A DNA stretch of 64,000 nucleotides, from NCBI RefSeq assembly GCF_000244975.1, contig NZ_CM001440.1, positions 5,297,340-5,361,339 on the forward strand, written 5' to 3'. Positions 34,042 through 40,641 of the stretch are shown one piece after another (position 1 is the stretch's first letter; the number at the start of each line of letters is the position of its first letter). Below the pieces are notes generated by a model. The model saw nothing but the letters and a program-made list of their open reading frames with translations, had not been told where the DNA came from and made no database searches. Source of the stretch: Saccharomonospora cyanea NA-134. Lineage in GTDB: Bacteria > Actinomycetota > Actinomycetes > Mycobacteriales > Pseudonocardiaceae. Made by a program: the position numbers and the translations under genes.

Positions 34042-35660
34042 CGGCCTTCTCCCGAAGCCTTCAACTGCTGCCAGATGAGGAAGTACGCCCTGTGGACCAC
34101 GTGCGCGACCCGGCTCTGCGCCGGTGTCGCACCGAACGAGGCGAACGACCGCCACCACCCGGCCCGCTCCAACGCGTACGTCGCGAGTTCGGCGTGCGAG
34201 CCGCCGGGCTTGCCGAGCTGCGCCGCGATGTCCGCGTTGCTGCCCACCCGCAGCACCTCCTCCGTGAGGTCCTCCGGCATCTCCACCGCTCCCGACGCCA
34301 CCAGAGTCAACGCTTCGAGCACCCGCAACTGGTGGGCCTCCGGTTTGGCGAGCAGCACCTCGATGGCGTCGTGCACCCGTTGCCGTTCCGCCGCGTTACC
34401 CGCCGCGTGGGCCAGCGCCGTGACCGAGGCCAGCGCCGCCGCGGCCTTGATGCCGTCCGCCCGCGCGGCGAACACGGTGTTCAACCTCGCGCGCACGGCC
34501 GCGAGCCCGGAGGCGTCGAGCAACAACCGCCGCAGCGCGCCCGCGGTGATGTCGGGCTGCTCGCGCACAGCCTCGACCGCGCGCCGGATGCCGTAGAGGT
34601 CGAGCTTCTCCAGCAGCCGGGCCCGCACCCCCGCGGGAACGTCGCACTCCCAGCTCGTGAACATGTCCGCCGACAGCAACATGACGTCGAGCGCGTCGTC
34701 GTCGAGCTCCGCGACCTGGCGCAGCGCCTCGGCGTCGGCCGAGGTGAACTGCCCCGACTCCGCCGACTCGGCGAGCAGCCCGATCACGGGCAGCACGTCG
34801 GCCACCCGGGGTTTCAACATGTCGGCCTGTTTCCTCGCCAGCAGTGTCGCGGCCCGCCAGGTGTCCCCTTCGGCGCCCTCCACCGTCTCGGCCACGATCG
34901 TGTCGGCCTTGTTCAGCACCGCGATGGCGTTGACCGGGCCCGCCTCCCGGCTCGCCGTGGCGGCCGTGAACGCCGCGAGCGCCTGCTCGTCGTCGGCCCG
35001 CAGTCCCTGCGTCATCACGTAGAGCACCGCCTCGGCACCCGCCACCGCGTTGCGCGACGTCTCGTCGAGCTCGCCGACGGCCTCGTCCTCGTCGGCCCAG
35101 TCACCGCCGTCACCGTCACCACCCTCGCCGCGCGCGGCACTCAGCAGGTGCTCGGTGCGCGCGACCGACGCGGCGTCGAGCGAACCGAGCCCCGGCGTGT
35201 CGATCACGGTCATGTGCTGCAGTGCCGCGTTGGTGAGGTAGGCCTCGATGTGCGAGACCGTGTCGATGTCGACGCCCAGCTCCGCCGGGATCATGCCGTC
35301 CGGCGCGAACGGCAGCACCTGCTTGCGGCCGTCCTTGAAGACCACCTCGATGCGGTCGACGGTGCCGTACTGGAAACGCGTGACCAGGCGCGTGCACTCA
35401 CCGATGTCGGTGGGCGCCACCCTCCTGCCGATGAGCGCGTTGACGAGCGTGGACTTTCCCGACTTGATGCGTCCAGCCACGGCCACCTGCAGCGGCGCGC
35501 CGAGTCGGCGCAACACCTGCGTGAATCCCGCCGCCGTACGCGGCGACACCTGCGGCTGCAACCGGCGGCACAGATTGGCCACCGACGCCGACAGCGGTCC
35601 GACCGGTCCCGCGAGCCTGCCGCCCTGCTCCGTCGTGCTCACTGCTGCCCCCTGTGTCAC
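34038..35660 (-). CDS. Dynamin-like GTPase A (first dynamin of the operon)
   Basis: A 540-residue dynamin-family protein. G1 is GRIKSGKST (residues about 63-71), G2 is in the ECTRLVT segment, G3 is DTPGLGS (about 155), and G4 is NKAD (about 250). An acidic Gly/Asp insert (ARGEGGDGDGGDWADED) lies between G3 and G4. The C-terminal half is a helical stalk without an obvious membrane helix, unlike the partner at 31641, suggesting that one partner anchors and the other assembles. GTG 35660 has RBS AAGGAT; GTG 35642 is an alternative. It is the first gene of the operon dynamin A, GrpE-like, dynamin B. Confidence 0.88.
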   Translation of the reverse strand: MTQGAAVSTTEQGGRLAGPVGPLSASVANLCRRLQPQVSPRTAAGFTQVLRRLGAPLQVAVAGRIKSGKSTLVNALIGRRVAPTDIGECTRLVTRFQYGTVDRIEVVFKDGRKQVLPFAPDGMIPAELGVDIDTVSHIEAYLTNAALQHMTVIDTPGLGSLDAASVARTEHLLSAARGEGGDGDGGDWADEDEAVGELDETSRNAVAGAEAVLYVMTQGLRADDEQALAAFTAATASREAGPVNAIAVLNKADTIVAETVEGAEGDTWRAATLLARKQADMLKPRVADVLPVIGLLAESAESGQFTSADAEALRQVAELDDDALDVMLLSADMFTSWECDVPAGVRARLLEKLDLYGIRRAVEAVREQPDITAGALRRLLLDASGLAAVRARLNTVFAARADGIKAAAALASVTALAHAAGNAAERQRVHDAIEVLLAKPEAHQLRVLEALTLVASGAVEMPEDLTEEVLRVGSNADIAAQLGKPGGSHAELATYALERAGWWRSFASFGATPAQSRVAHVVHRAYFLIWQQLKASGEGR

Positions 35661-35688
35661 GGGGGCATCCTTTCACGGGACCAGCAGC

Positions 35689-36609
35689 TCAGCGGTAAGG
35701 CGCGGGGTCCACCGTGAGCGGATCACGACCGGCCTGGAAGACCTCGGCGAAGTAACGTCCGAAGTCCGGCCTGCTGCCGTCGACGTCGGTGATGCCATAG
35801 GTGTGCGCCAGCGTCCACGACGCCAGCGTCCGCCCGGCGAACCGCCCGACGTCGGGGTCGGCCACCAGCGCGGCGACACCACGCGCCAGGTAGTACGGCG
35901 TCTCCGACACGGCGAACTCCGGCCGCTCGTCGGTGACCGCGTCGCGCCAGTTGTCCTCGGTGACACCGAAGAGATCGAGCATCGCCTCCGAACGGATGAA
36001 GCCGGGCGTCACCGCCAGCGCCGTGCAGCCGTGCTCCGCGAGCTTGGGCGCCATCGCCCTCGCGATCGCCCGCACCCCGCACTTGACGAGGTAGTACGGC
36101 AGCGCCGCGCCGTGGACGGTGTCGTCGTCGCCGTCGGTGACCTCCACCAGCAGCCCGCCGGGTCGCCGCACGAGCAGCGGCAGCAGCCGGTGCAGCGCGA
36201 TCAGGTGGGTGTCCAGCCCGTTGCGCATGAGCGTCAGGACGTCGCCGAGATCCGACTCCCAGTACGGACTGGTGTGATCGGCGTAGCGGTCGCCGCCCCA
36301 CACGTCGTCGACCAGGATGTCGAGCCCGCCCTCGGCGGCCACCCGCCCGGCGAGGGCGTCGACGTCCGCGACGGACGTGAAGTCGCAGCGCACGGGGATG
36401 CCACGGCCGCCCGCCGCGTCGACACCCTCGGCGGTCTCCTCGATCGTCTCCGGCCTGCCCAGCACGGAAGCATTGCCGCGGGTGCTCCGGCCCGTGACGA
36501 ACACCGTGGCGCCCGCGCGGCCGAGTTCGACCGCGATCGCGCGACCGCACCCCCGGGTCGCTCCGGTGACGACGGCCACCCTGCCGTGCAACTCGCCTGC
36601 CGTGGTCAT
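35689..36609 (-). CDS. Short-chain dehydrogenase/reductase
   Basis: A 306-residue SDR. The NAD(P) motif is TGATRGCGRA (residues about 16-25), which has Cys where most SDRs have Ile. The catalytic YYLVK is present (about 188-192). The usual NNAG segment is replaced by VDDVWGG, a feature of a subgroup with longer insertions. ATG 36609 has RBS GAGGAG and overlaps the stop of the TetR gene upstream (ATGA), so it is co-translated with it. Substrate unknown. Confidence 0.88.
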   Translation of the reverse strand: MTTAGELHGRVAVVTGATRGCGRAIAVELGRAGATVFVTGRSTRGNASVLGRPETIEETAEGVDAAGGRGIPVRCDFTSVADVDALAGRVAAEGGLDILVDDVWGGDRYADHTSPYWESDLGDVLTLMRNGLDTHLIALHRLLPLLVRRPGGLLVEVTDGDDDTVHGAALPYYLVKCGVRAIARAMAPKLAEHGCTALAVTPGFIRSEAMLDLFGVTEDNWRDAVTDERPEFAVSETPYYLARGVAALVADPDVGRFAGRTLASWTLAHTYGITDVDGSRPDFGRYFAEVFQAGRDPLTVDPAPYR

Positions 36610-37205
36610 GCCCACCAACTCCTCGTGATCGCGTCGATGTCCTGGTTCAGGCGTGTGACGAGGTCGCCGCGCGGCCGGATCGACCAGTCGATCGCGGCGC
36701 CGTTCGCCACGGCGAGCAGCACGCGCGCCGCGTGGCCGGGCTCCGGCCCGCGCCAGCCTCCCGCGTACTCCGTGTTCTCCGTGTCCTTCATGGCTCCGCG
36801 GAGCACGTCGCACAGCACGTTCTCGACAGTGGCGTAGTGCCGGGCGAGCAGTTCCCGCAACGTCGAATCGGCCAGGTCGACCCCCAACTGGGCCAGGTGG
36901 TTCGCCGCCGAGACGGCGTCTCCGAGGCCCGAGTACAACGCCACGAGCGCCGCGCGCACCGCGTCACGCGGGGTGGGTGCCGCGTCGGCCGCCTCCCGCA
37001 GCAGCACGGCCGTCCGCTCGGTGGCCGACTCGCTCAGAGCCACCAGCAGGCCGTGCTTGGACCCGAAGTGCCCGGCCACGCTGCCGACCGAGACCCCGGC
37101 CTGCTCGGCGACCCGGGCCAGGGTGAACCCGGGTCCTTCCCGCGCGATGACCGCTGCCGCGGCATCGAGCAACCGTTGCCGGTCGACGGTCCGAGGTCTC
37201 GCCAC
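36606..37205 (-). CDS. TetR-family regulator, coupled to SDR
   Basis: A 199-residue TetR repressor. HTH region: RQRLLDAAAAVIAREGPGF and TLARVAEQAGVSVGSVAGHF (residues about 8-47). The C-terminal domain is of the TetR_C type with ligand unknown. GTG 37205 lies 5 bp from a perfect 9-bp inverted repeat (37211-37234), so autoregulation is very likely; no Shine-Dalgarno is seen. It precedes the SDR in the same transcript, so the SDR substrate or product may be the inducer. Confidence 0.88.
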   Translation of the reverse strand: MARPRTVDRQRLLDAAAAVIAREGPGFTLARVAEQAGVSVGSVAGHFGSKHGLLVALSESATERTAVLLREAADAAPTPRDAVRAALVALYSGLGDAVSAANHLAQLGVDLADSTLRELLARHYATVENVLCDVLRGAMKDTENTEYAGGWRGPEPGHAARVLLAVANGAAIDWSIRPRGDLVTRLNQDIDAITRSWWA

Positions 37206-37210
37206 GAGAA

Positions 37211-37234
37211 GTTATTGAAGCATCGTTCAATAAC
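37211..37234. promoter_or_regulatory. TetR operator, perfect 9-bp inverted repeat
   Basis: GTTATTGAA (37211-37219) and TTCAATAAC (37226-37234) with 6-bp spacer GCATCG. It touches the 5' end of the tetR-SDR operon, where it would cover the promoter. It is AT-rich relative to the surroundings. Confidence 0.8.
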
Positions 37235-37246
37235 CCTCGCAACATC

Positions 37247-37314
37247 GTGTCCGCAGCCTGCGTACGCGTGTTCGCATCGCACGACGCGGACACTCGTACG
37301 GGAAGTGCGGACAC
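37247..37314. promoter_or_regulatory. Four-site symmetric element with core GTGTCCGC
   Basis: GTGTCCGC occurs at 37247-37254, GTGTTCGC (one change) at 37268-37275, and the reverse complement GCGGACAC at 37286-37293 and 37307-37314. Centre spacings are 21, 18 and 21 bp, and the whole set is exactly symmetric about 37280.5. It lies 93 bp upstream of the ABC transporter ATG and 13 bp beyond the TetR palindrome. This arrangement suggests cooperative binding of two or more dimers of one regulator. Confidence 0.6.
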
Positions 37315-37406
37315 GAATTCAGGGTCGGGTCAGGGGGATCACCGAGTCCTCGGCACGGGTTGCTCGGGCATCCTGTGAATCACACGGGCGCGACCAGGGA
37401 GGACTG

Positions 37407-38360
37407 ATGATCGAGGCACAGGGCCTCACCAAGCGATACGGGAAGACGCTCGCCGTCGACGACCTCTCCTTCAGCGTCTCGCCGGGCAAGGTCACGGGGT
37501 TCCTCGGCCCCAACGGCGCGGGGAAGTCCACGACCATGCGCATGATCCTCGGACTCGACGAACCCACGTCCGGCCAGGTGCGCATCGCGGGCAAGCGCTA
37601 CCGGGAACTTCGTCATCCACTGCGGACGGTGGGGGCGCTGCTGGACGCCAAGTGGGTGCACCCCAACCGGTCGGCACGCGCCCACCTCACCTGGATGGCG
37701 AAGTCGAACCGCATCCCGCGCGGCAGGGTCGACGAGGTGCTGGAAGCCGTCGGTCTCACCTCGGTGGCCGACCGCCGCGCGGGCGGGTTCTCGCTCGGCA
37801 TGTCGCAGCGGCTCGGCATCGCCACCGCGTTGCTGGGTGACCCCGAAGTGCTGCTGTTCGACGAACCGGTGAACGGTCTGGACCCGGAGGGCATCCTCTG
37901 GATCCGCCGGTTCATGCAGCGCCTCGCCGGAGAGGGCCGCACCGTCTTCGTGTCCAGCCACCTGCTGTCGGAGATGGCACTGACCGCGTCCGAACTGGTG
38001 GTCGTGGGCAAGGGCAAACTCATCGCGCAGACCAGCACCGAGGAGTTCGTCTCGCGGGCGTCCGGCTCGGCCGTGAAGGTACGGAGCCCGCAACTCGACG
38101 TGCTCGACAAGGTTCTGCGCGCCCAGGGTGCCCACCTCACCGAGGCGGAAGGCGGCCTGCTCGTGTCCGGAGTGGACATCGAACGCATCGGCGAGATCGC
38201 GTGCGAGAACAACGTGGTGCTGCACGAGTTGACCCCGCAGCGCGGCTCGCTCGAACAGGCGTTCATGCGCATCACCGGCGACGCGGTCGAGTACCACGCC
38301 GACACGGGAGCGGACACGGCGGCCGAGGACGCCCACCAGCTCACCACCACTGCCCACTGA
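37407..38360 (+). CDS. ABC transporter ATP-binding protein
   Basis: A 317-residue ABC-2-type ATPase. Walker A GPNGAGKST (residues about 38-46), signature FSLGMSQRLGIA (variant of LSGGQ with Leu-Gly-Met), Walker B VLLFDEPVNGLD and SSHLLSEM (His switch). The C-terminal domain of about 90 residues ends in a hydrophilic tail. RBS GGGAGGACTG precedes ATG 37407; a longer frame upstream overlaps the TetR gene and is not used. With the following permease it forms an exporter like those linked to antibiotic or lantibiotic self-protection; substrate unknown. Confidence 0.92.
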   Translation: MIEAQGLTKRYGKTLAVDDLSFSVSPGKVTGFLGPNGAGKSTTMRMILGLDEPTSGQVRIAGKRYRELRHPLRTVGALLDAKWVHPNRSARAHLTWMAKSNRIPRGRVDEVLEAVGLTSVADRRAGGFSLGMSQRLGIATALLGDPEVLLFDEPVNGLDPEGILWIRRFMQRLAGEGRTVFVSSHLLSEMALTASELVVVGKGKLIAQTSTEEFVSRASGSAVKVRSPQLDVLDKVLRAQGAHLTEAEGGLLVSGVDIERIGEIACENNVVLHELTPQRGSLEQAFMRITGDAVEYHADTGADTAAEDAHQLTTTAH

Positions 38361-38385
38361 CCGGCCAACTGACGAGGCAAGGACG

Positions 38386-39150
38386 ATGACACTGCTCGCG
38401 GTCGAACGCATCAAACTGCTCTCCACCCGGTCGCCGTGGTGGTGCGCGGTGGCCAGCATCGTGCTGGCAGGCTCCTTCACGGCACTCGTGGTGGGCAGCG
38501 CCACGGACGAATTCCCCGCCACCGTGGCCGTCACGCAGTACGGCTACCAGTTCGGACTGGCCGTGATCATGGTGCTCGGTGCGCTGTCGGTGACCACCGA
38601 GTACCGCTTCAACACCATCCGCACGACGTTCCAGGCGGTGCCCAACCGCACGGCGGTCCTGGTGGCCAAGGCCGTCGTGGTGGCGTTGCTCGCGCTGCTG
38701 ATCGGGGAACTCACCGCGTTCTCGTCGTGGGGTCTCTCACTGGTGCTCGCGCCGGAGGCCGACCTGGCGCTCGACAGCACCGCCGACATCGTCAACGTCG
38801 CGGGCGTGGGCGTCGTGTTCGCGGTCGCCGCGGTGATCGCCGTGGCCGTCGGGCTGCTGGTGCGGCACAGCGCGGGAGCGATCTCGTTGCTGATGATCTA
38901 CACGCTGGCCGCCGAGAGCATGGTCCAACTCATTCCCGAGATCGGTGACGACGTCTACAAGTGGCTGCCGTTCAACACGGCGCAAAAGTTCCTGACCGGC
39001 GACGGCGAGTCGAGCGGTGGAGCGGCTGCCATGGGAATGCCGTTGTCGACTTCGCCGCTCAGCCCGGGATGGGCGCTGGCGTACTTCGCGGGTTTCGCCG
39101 TGGTGCTGTTGTTCGTGGCGATCGTGACCACCAACAAACGGGACGCCTGA
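38386..39150 (+). CDS. ABC-2 transporter permease
   Basis: A 254-residue membrane protein with six predicted TMs: a start inside VERIKLLSTRSPWWCAVASIVLAGSF, then FGLAVIMVLGALSVTTEYRFNTIRTTFQAVP (the conserved ABC-2 loop), and later pairs ending in WALAYFAGFAVVLLFVAIVTT. It is 25 bp downstream of its ATPase with RBS AAGGACG, and followed by a textbook terminator. Confidence 0.88.
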   Translation: MTLLAVERIKLLSTRSPWWCAVASIVLAGSFTALVVGSATDEFPATVAVTQYGYQFGLAVIMVLGALSVTTEYRFNTIRTTFQAVPNRTAVLVAKAVVVALLALLIGELTAFSSWGLSLVLAPEADLALDSTADIVNVAGVGVVFAVAAVIAVAVGLLVRHSAGAISLLMIYTLAAESMVQLIPEIGDDVYKWLPFNTAQKFLTGDGESSGGAAAMGMPLSTSPLSPGWALAYFAGFAVVLLFVAIVTTNKRDA

Positions 39151-39166
39151 AACCGGAACCGGAATG

Positions 39167-39212
39167 AAAGGTGGTGGGTGCGAAGCGGGGGTTCGCACCC
39201 ACCACCTTTTTC
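39167..39212 (+). terminator. Strong intrinsic terminator
   Basis: An 18-bp perfect stem, AAAGGTGGTGGGTGCGAA (39167-39184) with TTCGCACCC...CTTT (39192-39209), has a 7-base loop and is followed by a run of T ending at 39212. It ends the ABC exporter operon. Confidence 0.93.
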
Positions 39213-39334
39213 GCGCACCGAACGGGTTAATCGCTGGTAAAATGACTGTGAGCGCACCCACTCCATGCGGCTGCGGCAGGTGATGACACGCCATAGTGGG
39301 TACCTCGGCGTCAGGAACAGCCCGGAGGTGCCCC

Positions 39335-39862
39335 TTGACGGCGACACGATTTCCTCACCTCGAACCGATGGCGGAACTCGAATGGGCGGAGGCCATCGAA
39401 CAGGGTTTTCATCACCCGACGGCGGTGGCTCCGAACGAATGGCGCAATGCGTGGATTCATCGCGCTCCGGAAGTGGACGTACTGAGGCTGTACCGGATGA
39501 TGCGCGCGCGTTCCCGCCCCGTTCCCTCGCCGTGGTGGCTGCGAGCCGTGGCGCTGGGGCGACTTCGCTGCCGGGCCGACGGTTTCCGGATCGAGGACCG
39601 CGTTCACACGTTCCTGTCGAAACGGCCGGGCTGGGAATACGTGCCGTGGGGACTCGACGGGGAATCCGGTTATTGGGAGTTCCTGCCGTCCGAGCGTGCC
39701 GTTTCGGGACATCGTTTTCCCACCACCGTTTCACCGACCGACCGGCACGACGGCTGGATCGACGTCCTGCCCGCCCACCTCGGCCTGCCCCCGGAACCGG
39801 TGGCGGTGGCTGGGGTCTCCGGGCTTCGGGCTTCGGTGGGAGAACTCGAGGCGCTGCGCTGA
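39335..39862 (+). CDS. Hypothetical protein, tryptophan-rich
   Basis: A 175-residue protein of unknown family. I chose TTG 39335 (MTATRFPHLEPM) because GGAGG lies 6 bases upstream; a GTG 13 codons earlier has no RBS. It is rich in Trp (about 10) and Arg, without signal peptide or TM. Segments such as NEWRNAWIHRAPEVDVLRLYRMMRA and DRHDGWIDVLPAHLGLPPEP alternate with proline-rich turns, suggesting a compact soluble fold. A TAAAAT box at 39238-39243 may be its -10. It is flanked by a terminator and trmB. I cannot assign a function. Confidence 0.65.
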   Translation: MTATRFPHLEPMAELEWAEAIEQGFHHPTAVAPNEWRNAWIHRAPEVDVLRLYRMMRARSRPVPSPWWLRAVALGRLRCRADGFRIEDRVHTFLSKRPGWEYVPWGLDGESGYWEFLPSERAVSGHRFPTTVSPTDRHDGWIDVLPAHLGLPPEPVAVAGVSGLRASVGELEALR

Positions 39863-39892
39863 GAGCCGCACCGCACGGCTATCGTGCGGCTC

Positions 39893-40600
39893 GTGGGAAG
39901 CGAGCACCAGCCGAGACTGCGCAGCGTCGTCAGCTACGTCAAGCGCGGCGGACGAATGACGGTCGGCCAACAGCGGGCGTGGGAGCGCCTGTGGCCGTCG
40001 TGGGGCCGGGCGGTGGCCGACCTTCCGGACGGTCCGATCGACTTCACCGAGTGGTTCGGCAGGCAGGCGCCCGTGGTGTTGGAGATCGGCTCCGGCATGG
40101 GCGAGGCGACCTCGCAGTTGGCGGCCGCGGCCCCGGAGACGAACTACGTCGCCGTGGAGGTGTACGAAGCCGGGCTCGGCCAGCTCATGCTGAGGGCCGA
40201 ACAGCTCGGGGTCGAGAACCTGCGCCTGTTCCACGGGGACGCCGTCGTGTTGCTCACCGAGCACGTGGCCCCGGAGTCGCTGTCCGGGGTGCGGATCTTC
40301 TACCCGGACCCCTGGCCGAAGAAACGACACCACAAGCGCAGGCTGGTCCAGCCGGGGTTCGTGAGGCTGGTGACATCGCGGATGGCCCCGGGCGCGACCC
40401 TGCACCTGGCCACCGACTGGGAGAACTACGCCGAACAGATGTTGGAGGTCTGCTCGGCGGAGCCGACGTTGCGTAACCGCTACGACGGCTGGGCGCCGCG
40501 CCCGGACTTCCGCCCGGTGACGAAGTTCGAGCAGCGGGCCCGCTCCGAGGGCCGCGAGAGTCGCGACCTGATCTTCGAGAAGTTGCCCGAAACGCCGTGA
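39893..40600 (+). CDS. trmB: tRNA (guanine-N7-)-methyltransferase
   Basis: A 235-residue SAM-dependent methyltransferase that makes m7G46 in tRNA. The SAM motif is LEIGSGMGEAT (residues about 61-71), and the TrmB hallmark IFYPDPWPKKRHHKRRL (about 130-146) is complete, as is TDWENYAEQM. GTG 39893 is favoured because TATCGT lies 7 nt upstream (leaderless); a GTG three codons earlier is within that box. Homologous to Rv0208c of M. tuberculosis by product and region. Confidence 0.95.
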   Translation: MGSEHQPRLRSVVSYVKRGGRMTVGQQRAWERLWPSWGRAVADLPDGPIDFTEWFGRQAPVVLEIGSGMGEATSQLAAAAPETNYVAVEVYEAGLGQLMLRAEQLGVENLRLFHGDAVVLLTEHVAPESLSGVRIFYPDPWPKKRHHKRRLVQPGFVRLVTSRMAPGATLHLATDWENYAEQMLEVCSAEPTLRNRYDGWAPRPDFRPVTKFEQRARSEGRESRDLIFEKLPETP

Positions 40601-40633
40601 AGGCCACCTGAGGTACAGGCGGCCTTCACGGCG
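40593..40633. terminator. Perfect 13-bp stem-loop at the trmB stop (AAGGCC palindrome family)
   Basis: CGCCGTGAAGGCC (40593-40605) pairs exactly with GGCCTTCACGGCG (40621-40633), with a 15-base loop. The left arm includes the trmB stop codon. It serves trmB and the convergent FtsX-type gene as a bidirectional terminator. Confidence 0.85.
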
Positions 40634-40641
40634 CGGCGGAC

